A DNA stretch of 6,362 nucleotides from Prevotella sp. UBA6429 (GCA_002437285.1 DJOV01000086.1:4448-10809), one strand, 5' to 3'; positions 1 through 6,326 are shown, counted from the stretch's first letter. Made by a program: numbers and translations. The notes: generated by a model from the letters alone, not told the origin.

Positions 1-34
1 ACGGCCCCTCTTTTCTTTGTGATGTTGCCAAGTG

Positions 35-2389
35 TTAGTAGACGTACACCTTGCAGCCCTTGATGCTGCCCGGTGCTCCCTGCTCAGCGCGTGGGAGATA
101 CTCCAGTGCGGTGACGGTCTGCTTCTGTCCGAGGTCTATGACCAGCAGGTGGGGCAGGGCAGCACCCGTCTCGGTCTGCCAATAGGTCGACTCTTGCAGG
201 TCATAAGCCTTGTCGCCCGTGTGGTTGCCGTTGTCATCCTCGCTGTCGGCGTACTTGGTTTTCCAGGCGTCGCGGCTGATGCGCTTGCCCTGGGCGTCGT
301 GCGCATAGATCTCTGCGATGGCACTCTGCGCCTTTCCGCTCTGGTTGCTGTTCACCTCGATGGCAAGGTATCGTCCCGTGGCGGCCTTGTCAAACTTCAC
401 CGTCTGCCAGCCGTTGCCAGCCTTCATCTGCCCGTTGAAGACAGGTGTGGCCGAGTTGAGGTCCGGCTTGTCACCGATGTTGTTGTGCTTGTTGCTCTGT
501 TCCAGTTGCAGTTTGTTCAGCTCAGGCTTGTCCTGTCCCCAGACGGTGGTCTCCTGCGGCCCGGCCACATCCAGCACCACCACCTCGTTGCGTCCCTTCT
601 TCAGCCAGCATCCCGGCACGTAGAGTGTCTGCTGCGGGCCGATGCGCCAGAAGCGTCCCAGCGCGTGACCGTTGACATAGACCAGTCCCTTGCCCCATGT
701 CTCGAAGTTGAGGAAGGTGTCGCCCGTCTTCTTGAGGTTGAAGTATCCGCGGTAGTATCCGGCCTTCGTGTTGATGCGGTCCTGCTGTCCCAGTTTGGCC
801 TTGCCGGCCTCCAGGGCGCGCTGTGCGTCAGCGTAGGAGTCGGGGATGCGGCTTTGCTCCCAGTCCTTCAGTGTCCAGGTCACGTCGTCGCCGTCGACGG
901 CCGCATTGAGCGTCACGTTGCCCACGATGCCCTTGTAGTCCTTGATGGCGCGTCCGAAGTTGATGCGTCCCATGGCTTCCACGATGACGGTCAGCTTGTC
1001 GCCCTTCTTGGTGGCCGGCATCACGAGTGAGCGCTCGTTCTTCACGCGGTCAATCTTACCGATGTATTTCTTGTTGACAAACACCTGCACGAAGTCGTGC
1101 GCCCCGTCGATGTTGAGCGTGGCACCTGCTGGCGCCTCTGGCAGGGCTGTGCGGTAGATCATCGATCCCCATCCGAAGTTCATGTCCTCGAAGGTGAGGG
1201 GTGTCACGGACGTGGCGGTGCTGTCGATGCCCGACCCGATGGTGGCATACTCGTTCAGCGTGAATTTAGGCACGCTGATGACGGGCGCTGCCGGCTTGGG
1301 CACGTTGGCCATCTTGCCATTGGAGTACTTCTGCATCATCTGGCGCAGTTCGAAGTATTTGGGCGTGGTCTGTCCGTACTCGTTGATGGGCGCGTCGTAG
1401 TCGTAGGAGGTCACGTCGGGTGCGAATCCCGGTGAGTTGGCACCCGCCCAGTGACCGAAGGAGGTTCCTCCGTGGGTCATGTAGAGTGAGAAGCTGATGC
1501 CTTTCGAGAGCATCTCGTCCAGTCCGGCTACCATGTCCTTGGCGGCGCGCGTCTCATGTCGTGCGCCCCACTTGTCAAACCATCCGCTCCAGAACTCCGA
1601 GCACATCTTCGGCGCGTCGGGGCGCAGCTCGCCCAGGCGTCGGAACTGCTGGTCGATGTTGGCCCCCGTGCCGAAGTTCATCGTCCACACCAGGTCGTCC
1701 AGTCCGTTGCGCTCGAAGTTGCTGGCCCAGTCACACTGGAACAGTGCGGGGCCTCGGCCATTCTTGTACCAGTTCTCCTTCAGCATGTCGCGTATGGCCG
1801 ACACGTATGGCTTGTCCGTCCCATACGATCCATACTCGTTCTCCACCTGCACCATGATGATGGGGCCACCGTTCTGTATGGTCAGCGGAGCCAGTTGCTC
1901 GGCCACTTTCTTCTCGAAGACCTTCACACGCTCCATGAAGTAGGGGTCTTGCTCGCGCAACTTGATGTCTTTCTTCTTGAGCAGCCACCAGGGCAGTCCG
2001 CCCATTTCCCACTCGGCGCACACATAGGGGCCAGGTCTCACGATGACATACATGCCGTTCTTCTGAGCCTGTTTCACAAAGGCGGCAATGTCGTTGTTGC
2101 CTGTGAAGTCAAACTGTCCTTCACGCTGTTCGTGGATGTTCCAGAACACATACATGCAGATGGTGTTCATGCCCAGAGCCTTGCACATCTTGATGCGCTG
2201 GTCCCAGTAGGCGCGCGGGATGCGCGGGTAATGCAGTTCGGCAGCCTTCACCACAAAGGGCTTGCCGTCGAGCAGGAAAGTGCCCTTGCCCACTGTGAAG
2301 TCGCCAGGCTTGGCGGCCTGTGCCCCCATGGGGCAGAGCAGCATCGTGGCTGCGAGGGCCGCTGTCGATAAAGTCTTTGTCAGCTTCAT
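35..2389 (-). CDS. Secreted GH35 beta-galactosidase with C-terminal discoidin-like region
   Basis: A complete 784-residue glycoside hydrolase family 35 enzyme, expected to release terminal beta-linked galactose from glycans by a retaining mechanism. Residues 1-25 form a signal peptide (charged MKLTK, hydrophobic core, AQA cleavage site). Cys19 does not sit in a good lipobox, so a periplasmic or exported soluble enzyme is likelier than a lipoprotein. Residues about 33-355 are the catalytic barrel. QVENEYGSYG carries the acid/base Glu185, and CSEFWSGWFDKWG carries the nucleophile Glu265, matching Glu188 and Glu268 of human GLB1. Residues about 380-500 and 545-615 look like the beta/jelly-roll domains usual in GH35. 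Residues about 645-784 resemble F5/8 type C (discoidin) carbohydrate-binding sequence. The start at 2389 is supported by the signal peptide and by a promoter-like box about 43 nt upstream. It is transcribed away from the EEP gene. The family call is firm; the natural substrate (mucin, plant galactan, glycolipid) cannot be read from the sequence. Confidence 0.96.
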   Translation of the reverse strand: MKLTKTLSTAALAATMLLCPMGAQAAKPGDFTVGKGTFLLDGKPFVVKAAELHYPRIPRAYWDQRIKMCKALGMNTICMYVFWNIHEQREGQFDFTGNNDIAAFVKQAQKNGMYVIVRPGPYVCAEWEMGGLPWWLLKKKDIKLREQDPYFMERVKVFEKKVAEQLAPLTIQNGGPIIMVQVENEYGSYGTDKPYVSAIRDMLKENWYKNGRGPALFQCDWASNFERNGLDDLVWTMNFGTGANIDQQFRRLGELRPDAPKMCSEFWSGWFDKWGARHETRAAKDMVAGLDEMLSKGISFSLYMTHGGTSFGHWAGANSPGFAPDVTSYDYDAPINEYGQTTPKYFELRQMMQKYSNGKMANVPKPAAPVISVPKFTLNEYATIGSGIDSTATSVTPLTFEDMNFGWGSMIYRTALPEAPAGATLNIDGAHDFVQVFVNKKYIGKIDRVKNERSLVMPATKKGDKLTVIVEAMGRINFGRAIKDYKGIVGNVTLNAAVDGDDVTWTLKDWEQSRIPDSYADAQRALEAGKAKLGQQDRINTKAGYYRGYFNLKKTGDTFLNFETWGKGLVYVNGHALGRFWRIGPQQTLYVPGCWLKKGRNEVVVLDVAGPQETTVWGQDKPELNKLQLEQSNKHNNIGDKPDLNSATPVFNGQMKAGNGWQTVKFDKAATGRYLAIEVNSNQSGKAQSAIAEIYAHDAQGKRISRDAWKTKYADSEDDNGNHTGDKAYDLQESTYWQTETGAALPHLLVIDLGQKQTVTALEYLPRAEQGAPGSIKGCKVYVY

Positions 2390-2431
2390 GATATTATTCT
2401 ATTGTTTGGTTTTGTGATTTTCCTCTTGACG

Positions 2432-2439
2432 CAAAGTTA
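2432..2439 (-). promoter_or_regulatory. Bacteroidetes -7 box for the GH35 gene
   Basis: On the minus strand this reads TAACTTTG, an exact match to the Bacteroidetes sigma-ABfr -7 consensus TAnnTTTG. It lies about 43 nt before the GH35 ATG, giving a predicted leader of roughly 35-40 nt. No convincing TTTG -33 element is found at the expected 19-21 nt spacing, where the sequence is G-rich. Transcription may therefore be weak or activator-dependent (inference). Confidence 0.6.
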
Positions 2440-2444
2440 CAAAT

Positions 2445-2457
2445 ATTCTTCAAGAAT
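2445..2457. repeat. 13-nt palindrome in the GH35 promoter, possible operator
   Basis: ATTCTTCAAGAAT is a perfect palindrome with 6-nt arms around one central base. It lies in the spacer just upstream of the minus-strand TAACTTTG box, where a repressor or activator could act on the GH35 promoter. Short AT-rich palindromes also arise by chance, so an operator role is a guess. Confidence 0.35.
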
Positions 2458-2545
2458 TCCCCCAGCCTGGTAGTGAAATATTGCCTGCCAACTGCCTGAT
2501 GTGCTACAATTGTTGGTCAGCAGGGCGGTTTTGCATGCTGTTTTC

Positions 2546-2576
2546 TTGTCACGTGGCCATAAAATGTGTACCTTTG
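2546..2576 (+). promoter_or_regulatory. Bacteroidetes-type promoter for the EEP gene
   Basis: TACCTTTG at 2569-2576 matches the -7 consensus TAnnTTTG exactly. TTG at 2546-2548 lies 20 nt upstream, which fits the -33 element spacing. Transcription would start near 2583, leaving a leader of about 33 nt before the ATG at 2616. Because the promoter lies downstream of the ATG at 2481, it argues against that longer upstream start. Confidence 0.7.
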
Positions 2577-2587
2577 CATGCATTTTA
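2560..2587. repeat. 7-bp inverted repeat bracketing the EEP -7 box
   Basis: TAAAATG at 2560-2566 and CATTTTA at 2581-2587 are exact inverted copies, 14 nt apart, enclosing the TACCTTTG box. In addition TTTGCATGC occurs twice in direct orientation (2530-2538 and 2573-2581), the second copy overlapping the -7 box. The positions suit an operator, but the repeats are short and could be chance. Confidence 0.3.
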
Positions 2588-2615
2588 CACGCATATTAAT
2601 CATTGTTTTTTTAGG

Positions 2616-4787
2616 ATGACACATCTCTATCATTTCTTGATCCTGCTGATGGTCTGGTTTTCCTTGTCCTTTGCGGCCCAGGCTCAGCAGGCAGACGACG
2701 ACGCTCCCGTTCGGTTTACCGTCTGCGCACTCAATGTTGACGGCCTTCCGCAGAAGATAGCCGGCATTACTGTCAATGGCGACGGCCCGGGCGAGGCTGG
2801 CAGCACACAGATTGGCAAGTATCTCGCCGAGAAGCAGTACGACGTCTTGGGCTTCAGCGAGGACTTTGGCTACCACGACAACCTCGTTGCACCCTTGCGT
2901 GAAACCTATAACATGGGCAAGTATCGTGGGGGCATCACCGGCCTCCATTCGGACACCGACGGACTGGAACTCCTGACACGTAAGGCTTATGCCGTGGGCG
3001 AGGAGAACTGGATACCCTGGAGCACCACGCATGGTTTTCTCACGGGTGGAGCCGACGAGAACATCGCCAAGGGTTTCCGCCACTATGCCGTGACGCTGGC
3101 CAAGAACCTGGTGGTCGACGTCTACCTCCTCCATATGGATGCCGACGACGAGGCGGAGGACCGTGCCGCACGTGCCGACCAGCTCGACCAGCTCTGCCAG
3201 GCCGTGATGCTGGCCAACAACGGCCGCCCGAAGATCATCATGGGCGACACCAACTGTCGTTACACACGCGATGACATCTTCGGTAAACTCATCTCGCCGC
3301 TCGCTGACCGCTATGATGTCTACGACGCTTGGGTGCAGCTTTGCAAGGCGGGTGTTTATCCTGCTCTCGGCTCTGATCCGCTGATGGTCGACGACCTCGG
3401 TTACAAGGAGGGCGAAGTGGTCGACAAGATCATCTATCTCAACCCGAAGAAAGGCGCACAACTGCATGCTCTGTCCATCGATTTCGACGCCGACTACACC
3501 TTGGGCGACCACAAGCCTCTTGTCGTCACCTTCCAGGGCTTGCCCGCTCTCTCGCAGGCTGCCCAGCCCGCCGTCAACTGGTGGGTGGGCGAGAAGCTCA
3601 CCGAGGAGACATCGGACCGCTATATCTATAATGTGGGCAAGCAGCTGTTCATCAGCCAGAGTGACAAGCCCACGGTCAGTGATATCGCCGATGCACCGCT
3701 GTGGACCTTTACCCATCAGAGTGACAACGCTTACCAGATCAAGAGTGGCGACTGGGTGGTCTGGAACCGTAACTTCTTTGGCGTTTCAGCCGGTGTCGGC
3801 CTTGACAGCGACCTGCCCAACCGTGCCAACCTCAACATGAACCTTGAACCCAGCACCACACGTGCCGACGCTTACAAGTTCCATTTCTCAGGCCGTGTCA
3901 TGGGCATCGATGACAACCTGGCCTACAACGCCGCTAAGACGCAGGACCAGCACAACGACTGGCTTCTCATCTCCGAGGCGCAGCGACAGGCCTATGCCGA
4001 CTATTTCGACACGTATGTCGAGGCCATGGGCTACACCGACCGGAACATGCCCGTTGCGATGAAGGACTCGCTGCTGGCCTTGCTCGACAGTGCCGCCAAT
4101 GGCAACTATACCTCATGCGCCGGTGACACGGGCTTCACGGCCCGGCTGCAGGACCTCGTGCACCGCATCCAGGGCTTGAGTCATGAGGTCACCATCCCCG
4201 CGACCTTCTACGCCACGGTGTGCCTCGACTTCGATGCCGCCCTGCCTGAGGGCGTCAGTGCCTACATCGCCACTGAGTACCATCGCGACCGCCACTACCT
4301 GCGTCTCTCGCCGTTTGAGGGCCGTGTGCTTCCGGCCAACACGGGTGTGGTGCTCTACTCCGAGCAGCCGGGCGTCTATATGCTCACGTTTACCGCCGAC
4401 TCAACTCAGGCTGCCAACGGCAATCTCCTGCGCGGCACCAACGTGGCACTGCTGGCCGACGACACCGCCCGCCAGAACCACACGTTCTACCTGCTCGACA
4501 ACCGGCAGGCGGGCGACGGCTTTTATCGCTTAGACAGCGCTGCTGAGGTGCCCGCCCACTGCGCTTACCTGGCCTTGAGCCATGACGACGCCGCCATCCT
4601 GGCACAGTCGGTCGATGGTGTGACCTTTGCCGATGCACCTGCGGGTGTTGCCTCTGCCCTCGTGCCCACGGCTACGCCGGTGAAGGGTGTCTATACGGTC
4701 GACGGCCGCAAGGTCAGCGCCCAGCGTCACGGCCTTTACCTTGTCCGCATGAGCGATGGCTCCGTGCGCAAGGTGCTGGTCAAATAG
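2616..4787 (+). CDS. Secreted endonuclease/exonuclease/phosphatase superfamily protein
   Basis: A 723-residue exported protein. Residues 1-23 are a signal peptide (hydrophobic core, then AQA before QQADDD). Residues about 32-307 form an EEP (DNase I-like) domain with expected metal and catalytic positions visible: Asn40 (LNVDGLP), Glu82 (SEDF), His173/Asp175 (LLHMDAD), Asp211/Asn213 (GDTN) and Asp298/His299 (GDHKPLVV). The KGF...LLHMDAD...QL arrangement recalls bacterial sphingomyelinases, but nuclease or other phosphodiesterase activity is equally possible. Residues about 321-450 start with YIYNVGKQLFIS, resembling the beta-trefoil/lectin-like modules of Bacteroidetes secreted proteins. Residues about 525-680 look like a beta-sandwich. 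The end (GVYTVDGRKV ... KVLVK) resembles a short T9SS-type sorting or surface-anchoring tail. The open frame continues upstream to an ATG at 2481, but 2616 is chosen because the signal peptide begins there and the promoter lies inside the extension. It is divergent from GH35. Confidence 0.88.
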   Translation: MTHLYHFLILLMVWFSLSFAAQAQQADDDAPVRFTVCALNVDGLPQKIAGITVNGDGPGEAGSTQIGKYLAEKQYDVLGFSEDFGYHDNLVAPLRETYNMGKYRGGITGLHSDTDGLELLTRKAYAVGEENWIPWSTTHGFLTGGADENIAKGFRHYAVTLAKNLVVDVYLLHMDADDEAEDRAARADQLDQLCQAVMLANNGRPKIIMGDTNCRYTRDDIFGKLISPLADRYDVYDAWVQLCKAGVYPALGSDPLMVDDLGYKEGEVVDKIIYLNPKKGAQLHALSIDFDADYTLGDHKPLVVTFQGLPALSQAAQPAVNWWVGEKLTEETSDRYIYNVGKQLFISQSDKPTVSDIADAPLWTFTHQSDNAYQIKSGDWVVWNRNFFGVSAGVGLDSDLPNRANLNMNLEPSTTRADAYKFHFSGRVMGIDDNLAYNAAKTQDQHNDWLLISEAQRQAYADYFDTYVEAMGYTDRNMPVAMKDSLLALLDSAANGNYTSCAGDTGFTARLQDLVHRIQGLSHEVTIPATFYATVCLDFDAALPEGVSAYIATEYHRDRHYLRLSPFEGRVLPANTGVVLYSEQPGVYMLTFTADSTQAANGNLLRGTNVALLADDTARQNHTFYLLDNRQAGDGFYRLDSAAEVPAHCAYLALSHDDAAILAQSVDGVTFADAPAGVASALVPTATPVKGVYTVDGRKVSAQRHGLYLVRMSDGSVRKVLVK

Positions 4788-4811
4788 AGACAGTCCGCAT
4801 TCCATATCTTC

Positions 4812-4842
4812 AAGGCATCCTGGGTTTCCAGGGTGCCTTTTT
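4812..4842 (+). terminator. Rho-independent terminator of the EEP gene
   Basis: AAGGCATCCTGG at 4812-4823 pairs with CCAGGGTGCCTT at 4828-4839 through a GTTT loop. The stem is about 12 bp with a single U-G wobble and runs into a T tract at 4838-4842. It starts 24 nt after the stop codon of the EEP gene, so that gene is probably monocistronic. Confidence 0.85.
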
Positions 4843-4877
4843 CTTGTCGTGGCAGTTGATCTTCATCTTTTTTGTGC

Positions 4878-4906
4878 AAAAGTTTGTTACGGAGAGCGGA
4901 TGAAAT
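4878..4906 (+). repeat. 29-nt imperfect direct repeat, copy 1
   Basis: The pattern is AAAAGTTTGT, three bases, GGA, three bases, CGGATGAAAT. The same pattern recurs in the same orientation at 6327-6355, with only the two 3-base blocks differing. Weaker similarity extends outward on both sides (roughly 4865-4913 against 6313-6362). It lies outside any recognised gene. It may be a dispersed extragenic repeat or the scar of a duplication. Confidence 0.55.
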
Positions 4907-4908
4907 GC

Positions 4909-4930
4909 AGCGCGAAAATCGCGTTTTTGT
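4909..4930 (+). terminator. Short terminator-like hairpin
   Basis: AGCGCGA and TCGCGTT pair around an AAA loop (4909-4925, one G-U pair), and the right arm runs into five Ts at 4924-4928. The stem is short. It could be a back-up terminator after the EEP gene, or part of the repeat element that begins at 4878. Confidence 0.35.
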
Positions 4931-4939
4931 TCCCTCGCT

Positions 4940-5404
4940 ATGAAACTTGTGTTTAAAAAACGGGCATATTCTTGTCGTAGCCCTTTTTTTGCCACCAAGG
5001 AAAGCTTCCGCAAATACGTGACTTGGGCGATAGAGATGCGAAGAAGTATGAAGGAACAACAGAAGTGTATTGGTGTTATGGAACTTTGGGATACGAATTT
5101 CGCTTATATCGACAAGGAGAACCAGGAGTAGACTTTTGTTTCCGTTCTGGAAGAGCGTGGCAGCAATATGATAGAAGATCCGCCGCTTCCTCCAAACACT
5201 TGCTATACGGCCACAAGCAATGGCGACAAGATGGTGCCCATGGACAACCTGCAGGAAATGGCTTCGTTGTCGGCATCAATAATGGGGAAGACCGATATGC
5301 CCTTTTACGCAAGTTCGCTGGTGCTCATCCAAAAAAATGATAGGATGAAACGAGGGACAATCGCATCCGATGGTTTAAAAAGCAACGGAAATGTTTGGCC
5401 GTAA
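4940..5404 (+). pseudogene. Decayed unrecognised gene with one in-frame TAG
   Basis: One frame runs from 4940 to the TAA at 5402-5404, broken only by a TAG at 5129-5131. Before the stop the frame ends MELWDTNFAYIDKENQE; after it, TFVSVLEERGSNMIEDPPLP continues in a protein-like manner, followed by DNLQEMASLSASIMGKTDMP. Most codons after the stop end in G or C, as in the intact neighbours, which supports this as the former coding frame. A longer uninterrupted frame overlaps at 5023-5340 but has mostly A/T-ending codons and a Gly/Trp/Arg-rich product. The true left end is uncertain: 4940-4990 holds terminator-like sequence, so coding similarity may begin only near 5000. I recognise no family. 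A sequencing error at the TAG, or a separate 78-residue gene starting at 5168, are alternatives. Confidence 0.45.
4962..4990 (+). terminator. Weak terminator-like hairpin
   Basis: GGGC at 4962-4965 pairs with GCCC at 4980-4983, with a possible two-pair TA/TA extension across a bulge, and is followed by seven Ts (4984-4990). The 4-bp core is weak, so this is only a candidate. Confidence 0.25.
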
Positions 5405-5425
5405 CCGATGATTTCATTAAATTTG
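5394..5425 (+). promoter_or_regulatory. Bacteroidetes-type promoter of the DUF3467 gene
   Basis: TTTG at 5394-5397 (-33 element) is followed, 20 nt later, by TAAATTTG at 5418-5425, an exact TAnnTTTG -7 box. Both elements and the spacing fit the consensus, making this the best promoter in the window. Transcription would start near 5432, giving a roughly 43-nt AT-rich leader with no Shine-Dalgarno sequence. The promoter overlaps the end of the upstream decayed frame. Confidence 0.8.
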
Positions 5426-5474
5426 CAGTTGGAAAATCAATATTAATAACCTTTTAAAAACCTTTTATTGCTTT

Positions 5475-5795
5475 ATGGCAGACAACAACAACAATCAGAA
5501 TCAAGTGAAAATCGAGTTGCGCCCTGAGGTGGCCTCGGGTGAGTATTCCAACCTGGCGATGATCAATCATTCGAGCAGCGAGTTCGTGCTCGACTTCGCA
5601 CACATGCTCCCCATCGCACCTCCACAGATATTCAGCCGCGTCATCATGGCACCTGAGCATGCCAAGCGCTTGCTGTTCGCCCTGCAGGAGAACCTGGCTC
5701 GTTATGAGAAGGAGTTTGGCGAGATCAAGCTCCCGCAGGCTCCTGCCCAGCAGGGTGGCCTCACGGCCATGCCTTTCGGCACGGGCAAGGCGTAA
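5475..5795 (+). CDS. DUF3467 family protein
   Basis: A 106-residue cytoplasmic protein with no signal peptide or membrane segment. A short Asn/Gln-rich head (residues 1-10) precedes the conserved core: PEVASGEYSNLAMINHSS (18-34), the SEFVLDF block (35-41), the MAPEHAKRLLFALQ helix (58-71) and a charged ENLARYEKEFGEI segment (72-84), then a low-complexity Gln/Gly/Ala tail. These match the DUF3467 family as I know it from Bacteroidetes, where the gene usually follows rpoC at the end of the rpoBC operon. Its biochemical function is not established. Here it has its own promoter and terminator and no RNA polymerase gene beside it. The ATG at 5475 fits the family start, with no SD ahead of it, as is normal in this phylum. 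Codon use resembles the large intact genes, so it appears functional and under selection. Confidence 0.88.
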   Translation: MADNNNNQNQVKIELRPEVASGEYSNLAMINHSSSEFVLDFAHMLPIAPPQIFSRVIMAPEHAKRLLFALQENLARYEKEFGEIKLPQAPAQQGGLTAMPFGTGKA

Positions 5796-5816
5796 ATGCT
5801 TTGACGCGCAGATCTG

Positions 5817-5849
5817 TCCCCTCTTGCTTCAAGTGAGAGGGGATTTTTT
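5817..5849 (+). terminator. Rho-independent terminator of the DUF3467 gene
   Basis: TCCCCTCT at 5817-5824 pairs perfectly with AGAGGGGA at 5836-5843. The stem can extend inward through wobble pairs, and six Ts follow at 5844-5849. It lies 21 nt after the stop codon, so with the dedicated promoter it defines a single-gene transcription unit. Confidence 0.85.
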
Positions 5850-5979
5850 CTTCCTCATCCTGATAAGGGATGACAGGTGGCTTTATCGAGTTTGCGAGCG
5901 ATGCTTCACCGCTGATATACAGAAGGATATGATATGGATGGTGTGGGGCTTTTGTTGTTTACTTGAGTTTCGGATTTAG

Positions 5980-6275
5980 CGTAACTATATCGCTTACAGC
6001 CCAGCCCTGGATTTATCGGGCTACGGTAAGACGGAAGAAGAAGCATACGACAAAGTCGAGCGTAGCCCGCGCATGCAGCAAAGTCAGGCGCAACACGCAC
6101 ATGTGTCACTCTTTCAACATTGTTCTGACAGAGTATTTTGACTATGCCATATATACGAAGGAACCTTATACAAGGAAAACAGGAGGACATGCATGATTGC
6201 GGATTTTACCCACATTTCTTCTAAACCACAGGCGAATTCAAGAAATTCAACATCGATGTACAAAGGCCTGTCGAT
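5980..6275 (+). pseudogene. Frame-shattered HicB-like/TTHA1013-like small protein
   Basis: Three blocks of one small protein family appear in order but in different frames. Block 1 (5980-6060) reads RNYIAYSPALDLSGYGKTEE, then EAYDKVE. Block 2 (about 6110-6192) reads SFNIVLTEYFDYAIYTKE, then PYTRKTGGHA, where family members typically end in a HGW-like motif. Block 3 (6234-6275) reads EFKKFNIDVQRPVD. The IAYSPALDLSGYGKTEEEA signature is typical of small HicB-like antitoxin-fold proteins common in Bacteroidetes. About 50 nt of unrelated sequence separates blocks 1 and 2. A stop lies just upstream of block 1 (5977-5979), no start or promoter is visible, and another stop lies between blocks 2 and 3. 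I saw no adjacent toxin gene. The family assignment is from memory of the motif; the broken state is directly visible. Confidence 0.6.
6017..6069. repeat. 9-bp perfect inverted repeat inside the pseudogene
   Basis: CGGGCTACG at 6017-6025 and CGTAGCCCG at 6061-6069 are exact inverted copies separated by 35 nt. The right arm begins at the base where family-like coding sequence of block 1 stops. This may mark a template-switch or hairpin-driven rearrangement, or be coincidence. Confidence 0.4.
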
Positions 6276-6326
6276 GGAAGACCGTAATCGTGCCGTTACC
6301 GCTATCGTTGTCATGATTTTTGGTCG

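Noticed and set aside
1..34. Possible terminator downstream of GH35
   Set aside because: A C/G-rich stretch lies at the window edge, but only a fragment is visible and no full stem can be drawn.
32..1030. 332-codon open frame on the plus strand, antisense to GH35
   Set aside because: It lies wholly inside the clear GH35 gene. Its Val/Leu/Arg-rich product matches nothing and comes from GC-rich codon structure on the opposite strand.
1556..2371. 271-codon plus-strand frame antisense to the GH35 N-terminal half
   Set aside because: Shadow of a gene with intact catalytic motifs; no promoter or family features.
2517..3716. 399-codon minus-strand frame antisense to the EEP gene
   Set aside because: The plus strand encodes an intact signal peptide and EEP motifs over the same span. 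The antisense product has no recognisable features.
4967..4974. TATTCTTG as a possible -7 box
   Set aside because: One mismatch to TAnnTTTG, embedded in a terminator-like hairpin, and no intact gene follows.
5023..5340. 105-codon uninterrupted plus frame overlapping the TAG-broken frame
   Set aside because: Codons are mostly A/T-ending, unlike the intact genes, and the product is rich in Gly, Trp and Arg. The frame containing the TAG looks more coding.
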